The notes under the pieces were generated by a model. It saw nothing but the letters and a program-made list of their open reading frames with translations, searched no databases and had not been told where the DNA came from. DNA of 64,000 nucleotides from Mesorhizobium sp. (lineage in GTDB: Bacteria; Pseudomonadota; Alphaproteobacteria; Rhizobiales; Rhizobiaceae), in assembly GCF_004963255.1 (NCBI RefSeq), contig NZ_SUGA01000001.1, forward strand, positions 1 through 64,000, in the 5' to 3' direction. A program made the position numbers and the translations under genes. Shown piece after piece: positions 1-9,663 of the stretch (within the stretch, counting starts at the first letter, position 1; the number at the start of each line of letters is the position of its first letter).

Positions 1-29
1 CCGCAAACCACGCCGCCTAAGCTAATGGT

Positions 30-56
30 TGCGCTTCTCCCACAAGGGGAGAAGGG
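30..56. repeat. Short palindromic repeat (CTTCTCC...GGAGAAG)
   Basis: The arms CTTCTCC and GGGAGAAG flank CACAA. This is the same unit that forms both ends of the larger element at 2632-2809, so it is a solo copy of a dispersed Rhizobiales-type intergenic palindrome. It lies just downstream of the VOC gene on the minus strand and could act as a transcript 3' end stabiliser. Confidence 0.6.
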
Positions 57-66
57 AAAGTCGCGC

Positions 67-534
67 TCACCCCTTCGCCGCTTCCTCGATCTTGGCGATA
101 TCGATCTTGCCCATCTGCATCATCGCCGACATCACACGACCGGCCTTCGCTCTGTCCGGATCCAGAAGCAGTTTCGGCAACTGCTCCGGCACGACCTGCC
201 AGGAGACGCCGAATTTATCTTTCAGCCAGCTGCACTGGCCGGGCTCGCCACCCTCGGTGAGCTTCTCCCAGAAATAGTCGACCTCCTCCTGCGTCTTGCA
301 GTCGATCGACTGCGACATCGCTTCGTTGAACTTGAAGTATGGACCACCATTGAGCGCCTGGAACGGCACGCCGTCGAGCTCGAACGTGGTCATTAGCACC
401 TTGCCCTCATCGGGGTGACCCGCGGGCCAGCGCAAAACGCTCAGCACCTTCGAGTTCTTGAAGATGGAGATGTAGTGGTTCATCGCCTCCTCGGCCTGGC
501 CGTCGAACCACAGGCAGGTGGTGATCTTTTGCAT
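67..534 (-). CDS. VOC family protein (PhnB-like)
   Basis: A 155-aa protein beginning [21 protein letters not shown], the start typical of the PhnB/3-demethylubiquinone methyltransferase-like branch of the vicinal-oxygen-chelate superfamily. It ends in the usual helix-rich tail (residues 130-155). Full-length for the family and probably a cytoplasmic dimer. The PhnB branch often lacks the glyoxalase metal ligands and its substrate is generally unknown, so no reaction is assigned. The start at 534 has a strong GAGGAG ribosome site about 7 nt upstream. It is divergent from ilvD. Confidence 0.85.
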   Translation of the reverse strand: MQKITTCLWFDGQAEEAMNHYISIFKNSKVLSVLRWPAGHPDEGKVLMTTFELDGVPFQALNGGPYFKFNEAMSQSIDCKTQEEVDYFWEKLTEGGEPGQCSWLKDKFGVSWQVVPEQLPKLLLDPDRAKAGRVMSAMMQMGKIDIAKIEEAAKG

Positions 535-780
535 ATCGTGCTCCTCGGACTTATGTTGTTACATCGTCAACGGCAGTCGGCGATTTGTGCCGTTCAAACC
601 GTTTGCCTCAAGGACGGATCGATAGGGCGCTATCCGACAGCGATTTCGCATTTTCCTGAAGAATCCTGGCGCAGCGCAAAATTGTGGCAAGGCCGGATCA
701 TGGTCGCTATAACCGCTGCCGACCAAAATTTGAGCGCCGCCCGCCGCGCATCGGCGCGGCCAGCCAGCAAGGACAATGCA

Positions 781-2625
781 ATGCCTGCCTATCGTTCCCG
801 CACCACCACCCATGGCCGCAACATGGCCGGCGCCCGCGGCCTGTGGCGCGCCACCGGCATGAAGGACAGTGATTTCGGCAAACCGATCATCGCGGTGGTC
901 AATTCCTTCACTCAATTCGTGCCCGGCCACGTGCACCTGAAGGATCTCGGCCAGCTCGTCGCGCGCGAGATAGAGAAGGCCGGCGGCGTCGCCAAGGAGT
1001 TCAACACCATCGCCGTCGACGACGGCATCGCCATGGGCCATGATGGGATGCTCTATTCACTGCCGTCGCGCGAGCTGATCGCCGACTCGGTCGAATACAT
1101 GGTCAACGCGCATTGCGCCGACGCCATGGTCTGCATTTCCAATTGCGACAAGATCACTCCCGGCATGCTGATGGCCTCGCTGCGCCTCAACATCCCGACC
1201 GTCTTTGTCTCCGGCGGCCCGATGGAGGCCGGCAAGGTGGTGCTGGCCGGGAAGGCGCAGGCGCTCGACCTCGTCGACGCCATGGTCGCTGCCGCCGACG
1301 ACAAGATATCCGACGAGGACGTCAAGGTCATCGAGCGCTCGGCCTGCCCGACCTGCGGCTCGTGCTCGGGCATGTTCACCGCCAATTCGATGAACTGCCT
1401 GACCGAGGCTCTAGGCCTGTCGCTGCCGGGCAACGGGTCGACCTTGGCCACCCATGCCGACCGCAAGCGCCTGTTCGTCGAGGCCGGCCATCTCGCCGTC
1501 GATCTCGCCCAGCGCTATTACGAGCAGGACGATGAAAGCGCGCTGCCGCGCAGCATCGCATCCAAGGGCGCTTTCGAGAACGCCATGGCGCTCGACATCG
1601 CCATGGGCGGCTCGACCAACACGGTGCTCCACATCCTCGCCGCCGCCCATGAGGGCGAGGTCGACTTCACCATGGAAGACATCGACCGGCTGTCGCGGAA
1701 AGTGCCGGTGCTCTGCAAGGTGGCGCCGGCCAAGTCCGACGTGCACATGGAGGACGTCCACCGCGCCGGCGGCATCATGGCGATCCTCGGCCAGCTCGAC
1801 CAGGCGGGCCTGATCAACCGCGACCTGCCGACTGTGCATACCGCTACGCTCGGCGAGGCGCTCGACCATTGGGACATCGCCCGCAGCTCGGCCGAGAATG
1901 TCCGCGACTTCTTCCGCGCCGCCCCCGGCGGCGTGCCGACCCAGGTCGCCTTCAGCCAGGACCGCCGCTGGGACGAGCTCGACCTCGACCGCGAGAAGGG
2001 CGTGATCCGCTCGGCCAAGACGCCGTTCTCCAAGGATGGCGGCCTTGCCGTGCTCAAGGGCAATCTGGCGCTCGACGGCTGCATCGTGAAGACCGCCGGC
2101 GTCGACGAGTCGATCCTGAAATTCACCGGTCCGGCCCGCGTCTTCGAGAGCCAGGACGCTTCCGTCAAGGCGATCCTTGGCAACGAGATCAAGGCCGGCG
2201 ACATCGTCGTCATCCGCTATGAGGGGCCGCGTGGCGGCCCCGGCATGCAGGAGATGCTCTACCCGACCAGCTACCTGAAGTCGAAGGGCCTCGGCAAAGC
2301 CTGCGCGCTGATCACCGACGGCCGCTTCTCCGGCGGCACGTCGGGCCTGTCGATCGGCCACGTCTCGCCGGAAGCCGCCGAGGGCGGCGCGATCGGCCTG
2401 GTCCAGGAAGGCGACACGATCGAGATCGACATTCCCAACCGCACCATCCGGCTTGCCGTCAGCGATGCCGAGCTCGAAGCGCGCCGCGCGGCGATGAACG
2501 CCAAGGGCCCGGACGCCTGGAAGCCGGCCGAAAAGCGCAAGCGCAAGGTGACGACCGCGCTACGCGCCTACGCCGCCTTCGCCACCAGCGCCGACAAGGG
2601 CGCTGTCAGGAAGGTGCCGGAGTAA
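781..2625 (+). CDS. ilvD: Dihydroxy-acid dehydratase
   Basis: 614 aa. IlvD converts 2,3-dihydroxy-isovalerate and 2,3-dihydroxy-3-methylvalerate to the 2-oxo acids in valine, leucine and isoleucine synthesis. The protein collinearly matches the E. coli-type enzyme: [18 protein letters not shown] at the N-terminus, the Fe-S cysteines in SNCDKITPG and [13 protein letters not shown], and the C-terminal [20 protein letters not shown]. The reading frame is open back to 415, but the ATG at 781 ([13 protein letters not shown]) matches the family N-terminus and follows an AAGGAC ribosome site, so upstream ATGs such as 700 were not used. It stands alone in this window. Confidence 0.97.
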   Translation: MPAYRSRTTTHGRNMAGARGLWRATGMKDSDFGKPIIAVVNSFTQFVPGHVHLKDLGQLVAREIEKAGGVAKEFNTIAVDDGIAMGHDGMLYSLPSRELIADSVEYMVNAHCADAMVCISNCDKITPGMLMASLRLNIPTVFVSGGPMEAGKVVLAGKAQALDLVDAMVAAADDKISDEDVKVIERSACPTCGSCSGMFTANSMNCLTEALGLSLPGNGSTLATHADRKRLFVEAGHLAVDLAQRYYEQDDESALPRSIASKGAFENAMALDIAMGGSTNTVLHILAAAHEGEVDFTMEDIDRLSRKVPVLCKVAPAKSDVHMEDVHRAGGIMAILGQLDQAGLINRDLPTVHTATLGEALDHWDIARSSAENVRDFFRAAPGGVPTQVAFSQDRRWDELDLDREKGVIRSAKTPFSKDGGLAVLKGNLALDGCIVKTAGVDESILKFTGPARVFESQDASVKAILGNEIKAGDIVVIRYEGPRGGPGMQEMLYPTSYLKSKGLGKACALITDGRFSGGTSGLSIGHVSPEAAEGGAIGLVQEGDTIEIDIPNRTIRLAVSDAELEARRAAMNAKGPDAWKPAEKRKRKVTTALRAYAAFATSADKGAVRKVPE

Positions 2626-2631
2626 CGAGCG

Positions 2632-2809
2632 CTTCTCCTTCTCCCCTTGTGGGAGAAGGTGGATCGGCGCGCAGCGCCGAGACGGATGAGGGGTGTTCCA
2701 GCGGAGTGAGACGCTGGCGAATTCCGACTGGATAAACGGCGCCGCCAAGCTGGAACACCCCTCATCCGGCCGCTTCGCGGCCACCTTCTCCCGCAAGGGG
2801 AGAAGGAGG
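2632..2809. repeat. Long palindromic intergenic element, CTTCTCC family
   Basis: Two 25-nt arms at 2638-2662 and 2781-2805 are reverse complements with one mismatch. Between them is a second nested inverted repeat, with GGGGTGTTCCAGC facing GCTGGAACACCCC. The element fills the whole gap between the convergent ilvD and ABC exporter genes and may act as a two-way terminator. The terminal unit recurs at 30-56. Confidence 0.8.
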
Positions 2810-2818
2810 GCGCCGGCG

Positions 2819-4618
2819 TTACGGCATCAGCTGATACTCATAGAGCTTCTGATACAGCCCGCCCTGCTTGAGCAGGGTCTTGTGCGGGCCGCTCTCCTGC
2901 ACCTTGCCGTTTTCCAGCACCACGATGGTGTCGGCCTGGTGCACTGTGGACAGCCGGTGCGCGATGACGATCGTCGTGCGTCCGACCGTCAGCTGCTGCA
3001 GCGCGTCGCGGAACAGCGCTTCCGATTCGGCGTCGAGCGCGCTGGTTGCTTCGTCGAGCAGCAGGATCTCGGCATTGCGCAGCATGGCGCGCGCGATCGA
3101 GATGCGTTGGCGCTGGCCGCCGGACAAAAGCGAACCGTTCTCGCCGACCTCCGTCTCGTAGCCTTTGGCCATGGCGCTGATGAAATCATGCGCATTGGCG
3201 GCCTTGGCGGCGGCGATCACCTCTTCATCGGTCGCATCCTCACGGCCGAGGCGGATATTGTGCATGATCGTGCCGGCAAACAGGAACGTGTCCTGGCTGA
3301 CATAGGCGATCTTCTTCCTGAGCGAATCGAGCGTCGCGAAGGAGATGTCCTGGCCGTCGAACATCACCCTGCCGGTCTGCGGGTCGTACATGCGCATGAT
3401 CAGGTTGAGGATCGTCGACTTGCCGCTGCCCGACGGCCCGACCAGCGCCGTCATCTTGCCGGCCTCGAGCGTCAGGTTGAGGCCCTCGAACACCGGCGGG
3501 CTTTCCGGATAGGCGAAGCTGACATTGTCGAAGCGGATCTCGCCCGGTCCGGGTTGCAGCGGCCTCGCGCCAGGCTTTTCCGCGAGCGTCAGCGGCCGGT
3601 CGGCGAGCTGGAACATCATGCGCACGCCGACGATCCCGGTCTCGAGCGAGATGCGAACGCGGGCCAGGCGCTTAGCCGGCTCATAGGCGAGCAGCAGCGA
3701 TGCGATGAAGGCCATGATGTTGCCCGGCATCTGCCCGCCCTGCAGCACCAGGAATCCGCTGATGAAGACCGCGCCGGCGATTGCCAGGCCGGCAATGGTT
3801 TCCATCACCGGGCTGGTAGCTGCCTCCAGCGTGGCGATGTTGTTGGCTCGGTTCTCGACGTCGGAGACGGCCTGGTACATGCGTTTGCGCATCGCGCCTT
3901 CAAGGTTGAAGGATTTGACGACGCGTACGCCGATCGCCGTCTCCTGCATGACATGAACGATCTGCCCAAGCGAGCGGAACTCCATGGCGGCGATGTTGCG
4001 GACGCGCTTCAGGATGCGGTTGACGCCGTAGATCGCCACCGGCCCGACGACGAAGCAGATCAGCGACAGCGCCGGCTGTTGCCAGATCATGACGCCGACC
4101 AGCACGGCCAGCGTCACCAGGTCGCGCACATAGGACGTCACGACGAGATCGAGCACGCTGCGCGCCGCCTGCGCGTTGTTGGTCATGCGGGCGATCAGAT
4201 CGGCCGACGAGGTCGAGTGGTAGAACTCGATGCCTTGTTCCAGGATGCGATCGTAGATCTTGCGCTGCCGGTCGGCGATGATGGCGTTGCCGACGCGGCT
4301 CATGAAATAGGCCTGGACGAAGGTGGCGAGGCCCTTGAGCAAGAAGATCCCCGCGACGCCGGCCGCGATCAAATTGACGCGGTCGAGCCTCTTGAAGACG
4401 ACGAATTCGTTGGTGATCTCACGCAGGATCCAGGCGCTGGCGCCGGTCATGGCGGCCACCACCAGCATCGACACGATGGCGGCGCCATAGCCGAATTTGT
4501 GCTCCTGGAAGGATTCCCTCACGAGCCTCGCGACAAGGCGCTGGTTCTCTGTGGAGCGGAAGAAGCGAAACAACGGCCGATCCTGTATCTGACTTGTAAA
4601 GGATTTCGGATTCGCCAC
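2819..4618 (-). CDS. ABC exporter, fused membrane and ATPase domains (MsbA-like)
   Basis: 599-aa half-transporter. An N-terminal membrane domain (about residues 45-320, several hydrophobic helices) is followed by an ATPase domain with Walker A GPSGSGKST, signature LSGGQRQR, Walker B ILLLDEATSALD and the H-loop AHRLSTV. Such proteins work as homodimers in the inner membrane. The relation to MsbA/LptA-type lipid or drug exporters is clear but the substrate is not. The predicted start is GTG at 4618 with a weak ribosome site, and the next gene is divergent. Confidence 0.9.
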   Translation of the reverse strand: MANPKSFTSQIQDRPLFRFFRSTENQRLVARLVRESFQEHKFGYGAAIVSMLVVAAMTGASAWILREITNEFVVFKRLDRVNLIAAGVAGIFLLKGLATFVQAYFMSRVGNAIIADRQRKIYDRILEQGIEFYHSTSSADLIARMTNNAQAARSVLDLVVTSYVRDLVTLAVLVGVMIWQQPALSLICFVVGPVAIYGVNRILKRVRNIAAMEFRSLGQIVHVMQETAIGVRVVKSFNLEGAMRKRMYQAVSDVENRANNIATLEAATSPVMETIAGLAIAGAVFISGFLVLQGGQMPGNIMAFIASLLLAYEPAKRLARVRISLETGIVGVRMMFQLADRPLTLAEKPGARPLQPGPGEIRFDNVSFAYPESPPVFEGLNLTLEAGKMTALVGPSGSGKSTILNLIMRMYDPQTGRVMFDGQDISFATLDSLRKKIAYVSQDTFLFAGTIMHNIRLGREDATDEEVIAAAKAANAHDFISAMAKGYETEVGENGSLLSGGQRQRISIARAMLRNAEILLLDEATSALDAESEALFRDALQQLTVGRTTIVIAHRLSTVHQADTIVVLENGKVQESGPHKTLLKQGGLYQKLYEYQLMP

Positions 4619-4749
4619 GAGGGCGCGAGGCGGCTTATAGAGCGAGTTGCGGCGCGATGGAACCTTTCGGCTGCCGGGGAAAGAAAAGGCTGCGCGAGGC
4701 TGTCTTTTCGGCCACGTTGAGTTCCGATACTTGGAGAGGGTAACGACAG

Positions 4750-6030
4750 ATGGATTTCGACCTCATCGTGCGCGGCGGCATGCTGCCGGACGGCAGGATT
4801 GCCGATATCGGGATTGCCGGCGAAACCATCCGCGCGATCGAGCAGAAGCTGACAGGATCGGCGCCGACCGAGATCGACGCGCGCGGCAACCTTGTTTCGC
4901 CGCCCTTCGTCGATCCGCATTTCCACATGGACGCCACCCTGTCCTACGGCATTCCGCGCATCAACGCGTCTGGCACGCTGCTCGAGGGCATCGCGCTTTG
5001 GGGCGAGCTGAAGCCGCTGCTGACGCATGTGGCCGTGCGCGATCGCGCGCTCGCCTATTGCGACTGGGCCGTGTCGATGGGCCTGCTCGCCATCCGCAGC
5101 CATGTCGATGTCTGCGACGACCGGCTGCTCGCGGTGGAAGCCCTGCTCGACGTCAAGAAAACCGTCGCGCCCTATATCGACCTGCAACTGGTGGCGTTTC
5201 CGCAGGACGGCCTCTATCGCTCGCCGACGGCGCTCAAGAACACCATCCGGGCGCTCGACATGGGCGTCGACATCGTCGGCGGCATTCCGCATTTCGAGCG
5301 CACCATGGCCGATGGCACCCGCTCGGTGACGGAGCTTTGCGAAATCGCGGCGAAACGCGGCCTGATGGTCGATATGCACTGCGACGAGACCGATGATCCG
5401 CTGTCGCGCCATATCGAGCAGCTCGCTTACGAAACGCAGCGTCTCGGCCTGCAGGGCAGGGTGGCCGGCTCGCACCTCACCTCCATGCATTCGATGGACA
5501 ATTACTACGTCTCGAAGCTCCTGCCGCTGATCGCCGAAGCCGGTGTCTCGGCCATCCCCAACCCGCTGATCAACATCATGCTGCAGGGGCGCCATGATAC
5601 TTTCCCGAAGCGGCGGGGCCTGACCAGGGTGAAGGAGATGCTGTCGCTCGGCATCCGCGTCGGCTGGGGCCAGGATTGCGTGCTCGACCCTTGGTATTCG
5701 CTGGGCACCGCCGACATGCTCGACGTCGCCTTCATGGGTTTGCATGTCGCGCAGATGTCGAGCCCGGCCGATATGGCGCGCTGCTTCGACATGGTCACCA
5801 ACGTCAACGCCGCGATCATGGGGCTTGACCACCTTGGCCTCGCCGTCGGCAAGCGCGCCAGCCTTGTCGTGCTCGACGCCGGCAATGCGATCGAGGCCGT
5901 TCGTTTGCGCCCCGAGCGCCTCTGCGTCATCGCCAGGGGCAAGGTGGTGGCCGAGCGGACGAAGCAGGAAACGCGGCTGTCGATTTCAGGACGTCCGGTG
6001 CAAGTGAACCGGCGGCACAAGACGGCGTAG
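4750..6030 (+). CDS. Amidohydrolase, cytosine deaminase family
   Basis: 426 aa. A metal-dependent amidohydrolase of the CodA-like branch: metal ligands HFH in VDPHFHMDATLSYG (about residues 55-68), the MHCDET segment with the catalytic Glu, SHLTSMHSM, and the late Asp in GWGQDCVLDPW. E. coli CodA deaminates cytosine to uracil. Close relatives act on isoguanine, creatinine or N-isopropylammelide-type substrates, so the exact substrate is open. The ATG at 4750 has a GGAGAGGG ribosome site. A DMT-family permease follows 390 nt downstream and could import a substrate. Confidence 0.85.
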   Translation: MDFDLIVRGGMLPDGRIADIGIAGETIRAIEQKLTGSAPTEIDARGNLVSPPFVDPHFHMDATLSYGIPRINASGTLLEGIALWGELKPLLTHVAVRDRALAYCDWAVSMGLLAIRSHVDVCDDRLLAVEALLDVKKTVAPYIDLQLVAFPQDGLYRSPTALKNTIRALDMGVDIVGGIPHFERTMADGTRSVTELCEIAAKRGLMVDMHCDETDDPLSRHIEQLAYETQRLGLQGRVAGSHLTSMHSMDNYYVSKLLPLIAEAGVSAIPNPLINIMLQGRHDTFPKRRGLTRVKEMLSLGIRVGWGQDCVLDPWYSLGTADMLDVAFMGLHVAQMSSPADMARCFDMVTNVNAAIMGLDHLGLAVGKRASLVVLDAGNAIEAVRLRPERLCVIARGKVVAERTKQETRLSISGRPVQVNRRHKTA

Positions 6031-6139
6031 GTCACGTACCCCCGGCTGACAGCGCGCGTCCGCCAATCGCCAAAGTCAGCGATTTACCTCGCCCAGGGCG
6101 AAGCACCATTAACCGTTCGCGATTGGCCGGAACGCTTCT

Positions 6140-6337
6140 AACTTCGTCATTCTATGGCGAAGCAAGGAGCGAAGCGACGCGCAGACCATAGAATCCATGC
6201 CGTTACTTCTAAGCCCCGCAGCGATGCAAAAGACCTTTGTCTTGCGCCGCCTTCGCTCTTTGCGCGAGGTCACGGCATGGATCCTCGGGTCTGCGCGCGT
6301 CGCTTCGCTCCTTGCTCCGCCCGTGGATGACGAAATT
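6140..6337. repeat. Imperfect inverted repeat element with 65-nt arms
   Basis: The left arm (6140-6204) and right arm (6271-6336) are near-perfect reverse complements, sharing the core AGCAAGGAGCGAAGCGACGC and a GGATCCATGCCG-like border. The 66-nt centre has no ORF. This is a rhizobial palindromic element of the kind found in intergenic DNA. Together with about 110 nt of plain sequence it fills the 391-nt gap between the amidohydrolase and the permease. An in-frame upstream ATG for the permease lies inside it and is not credible. Confidence 0.8.
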
Positions 6338-6421
6338 CCGGCGCTTCGGCCAACGTTGATTCCCGGCGCTGGTCTTACCGATTTCCCTCGTCAAACCGGC
6401 GGCCTGCGGCTAGGGAGCGCC

Positions 6422-7345
6422 ATGGCTCAGACCATCGCCCGCAATTTCACGATCAGGAACATGTTGCTCGCCGGCATCCTGTTGATGCTGGCCGGCGACT
6501 TCATGTTCGCGCTGAACGACGCGATGGGCAAATGGTTGGTCGCTTCCTTCTCGGTCGGCCAGGTTGTGCTGATCCGCTCGATTGGCGCCTTCATCGTGCT
6601 GGGGCCGATGATCGCCAACCAGGGCGCGGGCAAGCTGTTCCACATGGACCGTCCGCTCTTGCAGCTCCTGCGCGTCGTGGCCACCACCACCGACACCGGG
6701 CTCTTCTACGCCGCGGTCGTCTACCTGCCGCTGGCCGACGTGATGAGCTTCTACATGGCCGGGCCGATCTACGTTGCGGCGTTGTCGCACCTTTTGCTTG
6801 GCGAAAAGGTCGGCTGGCGGCGCTGGCTGGCGATCCTGGTCGGCTTCTGCGGCGTGCTCATCATTTTGAAACCGTCCTCGGCCGCCTTCTCCATGTCCTC
6901 CGGCTTCGCGCTGGTCGGCAGCATCGCCTTCGGCTTCGCCATCATCCTCGGCCGCCTGCTGCGCGGCACCAGCGACACGACTTTGGTAACCTGGCAGACG
7001 ATCGGCACGCTGATTGTCGGCGCCGCTTTGACCACCGGCGCCTGGCGCACGCCGTCGGCGCTCGATTTCGGCGCCATGCTGTTGCTTGGCATCGTTTCCT
7101 GCGCGGCCCATTTGATGATCACAAGGGCACTGAAGCTGGCGCCGGCCTCGACGCTGGCGCCGCTGCATTACAGCCTGCTTCTGTGGGCCATTGTCTTTGG
7201 CCTGGTTTTCTTCGGCGATATGCCGAGCCCGCGCATCCTGGCCGGCTCCGCGATCGTGGTGCTTGCCGGCATCTTCATCTTCCATCGCCAGAAGGTGGTG
7301 GAAACCGCGGTGCCGCCCGAGAACGTGCCGAAGGGCGTGAACTAG
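6422..7345 (+). CDS. DMT superfamily permease (EamA domains)
   Basis: 307 aa with about ten hydrophobic segments in two homologous halves, as in EamA/RhaT-type drug/metabolite transporters of the inner membrane. The frame is open from 6197, but that extension lies in the palindromic repeat. The ATG at 6422 (MAQTIARNFTIRNM) gives the family's usual length of about 300 aa. The second half shows the typical pattern PASTLAPLHYSLLLWAIVFGLVFFGD. Substrate unknown. Confidence 0.87.
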   Translation: MAQTIARNFTIRNMLLAGILLMLAGDFMFALNDAMGKWLVASFSVGQVVLIRSIGAFIVLGPMIANQGAGKLFHMDRPLLQLLRVVATTTDTGLFYAAVVYLPLADVMSFYMAGPIYVAALSHLLLGEKVGWRRWLAILVGFCGVLIILKPSSAAFSMSSGFALVGSIAFGFAIILGRLLRGTSDTTLVTWQTIGTLIVGAALTTGAWRTPSALDFGAMLLLGIVSCAAHLMITRALKLAPASTLAPLHYSLLLWAIVFGLVFFGDMPSPRILAGSAIVVLAGIFIFHRQKVVETAVPPENVPKGVN

Positions 7346-7504
7346 GCCGTGAACTCATAGATCAGACGGGCCTTCGACCGCTCCGCTTGGCGTCAAATGC
7401 CGCTGGATTGCCGCATCGCTGCGAAATGACGCGTCGGGTGACCAGAATGTCGTGGTGCGGGAGCGCTAACCACGCGGTCGCTACCGGAGAGATGGCCGCA
7501 CCCT

Positions 7505-7813
7505 TCACTTGGCCGATTTGTCCGCGATGATACCCAATTTATGGATTTCCGGTGTCTTGGCGAACAGATCCCCTGCGTTGATCTTCTCCATCAACGCCGC
7601 AGCGACCTTGCCGTTGAGATGCGCATCGCGTCCCGCTTCGTCGTCGAATGTGTCGAATATTGCGAAAGAGGAAGGTCCTTCCTGGATCGCATACCATGAG
7701 ATCGTTCCGGGTTCGGCGTTCACCAAAGGAACCGCCGACTGCAGGAAGTCCGCAACCTCCTTCTCCTTGCCGGGCTTTGCTTCCAGCGGAACGTACAGCG
7801 CGAACTTTGTCAT
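7505..7813 (-). CDS. Antibiotic-biosynthesis-monooxygenase (ABM) fold protein
   Basis: 102 aa, a dimeric alpha/beta-barrel protein of the YgiN/ABM type. Diagnostic features are MTKFALYVPLEAKPGKEKEV at the start, then VNAEPGTISWYAIQEGPSSFAIFDTFDDEAGRDAH in two stretches, with the tail LGIIADK. YgiN is a quinol monooxygenase; many relatives are uncharacterised. The longer frame to 8065 has no family similarity, and the start at 7813 has an AGGAGA ribosome site, so it is preferred. Confidence 0.85.
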   Translation of the reverse strand: MTKFALYVPLEAKPGKEKEVADFLQSAVPLVNAEPGTISWYAIQEGPSSFAIFDTFDDEAGRDAHLNGKVAAALMEKINAGDLFAKTPEIHKLGIIADKSAK

Positions 7814-8174
7814 TCTGCTCTCCTGCTTTGATCTTCGGAAATGTCTGTCGCCACCAATCGGCTTCGTGTCATGACCCCTCAGACAAATAATTCCTGGCGC
7901 CAGAGATTGATCCTTGGTGAGCTTTTTTATTTCTTTCGTGTTGCGCCAACTTGACGGATACACCGCTCGAGGCGCGTTATCATCCGTCCGGAATCCGCTA
8001 AAAACAAAGAGATAGGACGTTTCGTCGTTTTCGCTGAAACGGTCAAACGCACCAACGCGATTCACGAAAGTATTTTACGGGTGCAAATCGCCTGCCGGGT
8101 GCAATCTGCGATTGATTTCGGCGAGACCGGCAGGATATCTATGGCCCGGAAAATTGCGCTATTGGGGGGAAATC
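7814..8174. other. Intergenic region, AT-richer than surroundings
   Basis: A 361-nt divergent gap between the ABM-fold gene and the DUF805 gene. It is visibly lower in G+C than its neighbours. A TTGACG hexamer at about 7951 is followed by TTATCA at too long a spacing for a convincing promoter. I see no ORF with coding character, no RNA gene and no strong palindrome. Confidence 0.5.
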
Positions 8175-8648
8175 ATGGGCAGTTTCTCGATATGGCATTG
8201 GCTGATAGTTCTGATCATTATCGGCTTGCCGTTGTTGTTTGTCTTGAGGACGCCGCCAGCCGGCGTCAATCGTTTCGGTGACACCCCGCCGTCGATGAAT
8301 TTTGGTGAAGCGATTGCAAGCTTTTTCCGAAATTATGTGAACTTTTCCGGCAGGGCCAGTCGCTCGGAGTTCTGGTATTCCTACCTCTTCATAATCATCG
8401 TCGCCGTTCTTATGGGTATAGTCGATATCTTTGTCGGAAACGAAGCCGTCTCGTCGCTTTGGAATCTTGCCGTCCTTCTGCCGACACTTGCCATGACCGC
8501 GCGTCGGCTGCATGACATCAACAGAAGCGGCTGGCATCAGCTGCTTGCGGGATTCTTCCCCATCGGCACCATCGCGCTGCTCATCTGGTATTGCAAAAAA
8601 TCCGACGAAACAGGGTCATTGAACGAGATACAAAGGGTTTTCAGGTAA
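8175..8648 (+). CDS. DUF805 inner-membrane protein
   Basis: 157 aa. DUF805 proteins are small integral membrane proteins of unknown role. Diagnostic features are SFFRNYVNFSGRASRSEFWY (about residues 50-70), two or three hydrophobic helices, and ARRLHDINRSGWHQLL in the middle. An extra N-terminal transmembrane segment (residues 7-24) precedes the domain. The ATG at 8175 has a GGGGGGA ribosome site 4 nt upstream. The frame is open from 8112 but lacks a ribosome site there. Confidence 0.85.
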   Translation: MGSFSIWHWLIVLIIIGLPLLFVLRTPPAGVNRFGDTPPSMNFGEAIASFFRNYVNFSGRASRSEFWYSYLFIIIVAVLMGIVDIFVGNEAVSSLWNLAVLLPTLAMTARRLHDINRSGWHQLLAGFFPIGTIALLIWYCKKSDETGSLNEIQRVFR

Positions 8649-8663
8649 CCTGTTGGGATGGCT

Positions 8664-9563
8664 CTAGCCAAGGCGTACAGCCGCCAGATGCCGCGAAAAT
8701 TCCGCCGTCTCCATCAGCGCCTTGCAGCGGGCGAAGCGCCCGTCGGCATAGGCACGGAAATCGTCGGCCGGATTGTCGTTGGCAAGCTGGATCAAGCCCC
8801 ACAGCGTCCACAAGAGGTCGCACATCGCCTTGTAGATGACGACGCGGCCGCGCTCCGCCGGCCGCGCCTCGCCGCCGAAATAAGCGCGCATCAGTTCCTC
8901 GTCCTGGGCGGCATCGAACCTGCCCTCGACCGAGAGATCGCCGAGATCCCACAGCGGATCGTTCATGCCGGAATATTCCCAGTCGACGATCCACATCCGC
9001 TCGCCCGTATCGAGGAAATTCTCGCACAGCGGATCGCAATGGCATGCGGCAAGCGGGATGGCGTGCGCGGCAAGCGCCGCGCGCACCACGCCTGCCTCGC
9101 GCACCACGTCGTGATAGCCGGCCGGCAGCGCCACGCCCTTGGTCGACAGGACCTTGAGATAGTCGTCGATCATCGCGAACAGCTCGAAGCGGAAGGGAAA
9201 CACGGCACCCGAAGAGTGCAGCTTTCGGAAGGCCTCGCCAGCCCGCGCCGGACTGCCCGGCCGCGCCTTGAATTTTTCGGGCGACATCGTCTCGGCGCCG
9301 GCGATGAAGCGCATCGCCATCACACCGGACGCCGGATCGGCATAGAGCACCTGCGGGCTGACGCCGGCTTTGGCCGCTTCGCGCGCCGCCACCGCCTCGT
9401 TGGCGCGGTTGATGTATTCCTCCGTGCCCTTGCCGGGAATGCGCAGGCACACATCACCCGCCCTGTAGACTCTGTTGGTCAGGCCGCCTAAGCGCTCCAG
9501 CGGTCCCTCATAGCCCGCCAGCACCGGAACGGCCGCGAGCGCCGAGCGCAGCTCGTCGGTCAT
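8664..9563 (-). CDS. Choline/ethanolamine kinase-like phosphotransferase (APH fold), copy 1
   Basis: 299 aa. Shows the aminoglycoside-phosphotransferase/LicA fold: an early GGLTNRVYRAGDVCLRIPGKG nucleotide loop, catalytic loop HCDPLCENF and metal-binding VDWEYSGMNDPLWDLG. The usual HxDxxxxN loop is kept, although the Asn-Asp pair common in the family is Cys-Asp here. It probably phosphorylates choline, ethanolamine or a similar alcohol. A second member lies at 12759-13643. Divergent from the methyltransferase at 9664. Confidence 0.82.
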   Translation of the reverse strand: MTDELRSALAAVPVLAGYEGPLERLGGLTNRVYRAGDVCLRIPGKGTEEYINRANEAVAAREAAKAGVSPQVLYADPASGVMAMRFIAGAETMSPEKFKARPGSPARAGEAFRKLHSSGAVFPFRFELFAMIDDYLKVLSTKGVALPAGYHDVVREAGVVRAALAAHAIPLAACHCDPLCENFLDTGERMWIVDWEYSGMNDPLWDLGDLSVEGRFDAAQDEELMRAYFGGEARPAERGRVVIYKAMCDLLWTLWGLIQLANDNPADDFRAYADGRFARCKALMETAEFSRHLAAVRLG

Positions 9564-9663
9564 GTCGTGTCCCCTTCACGCCATTGTTGTCGTTCTGACG
9601 GTTCCACAATTTTAGCGGCTTGGCTATCATCGGTTGAACGAGAATCGGGCGTCGGGAGCGGCA

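Noticed and set aside
415..780. Extended N-terminus of ilvD
   Set aside because: IlvD proteins begin at the MPAYRS residues at 781 and a ribosome site lies before that ATG; the upstream part is compositionally odd and antisense to the VOC gene in part.
2693..4720. 675-codon plus-strand frame
   Set aside because: Shadow of the ABC exporter on the other strand; the translation is Arg/Asp/His-rich with no domain.
6197..6421. N-terminal 75 codons of the DMT permease frame
   Set aside because: This part lies within the palindromic repeat and adds nothing to the EamA domain; the start at 6422 gives the right size.
7951..7980. Possible promoter TTGACG...TTATCA before the DUF805 gene
   Set aside because: The spacing (20 nt) is too long and neither hexamer is close to a rhizobial consensus.
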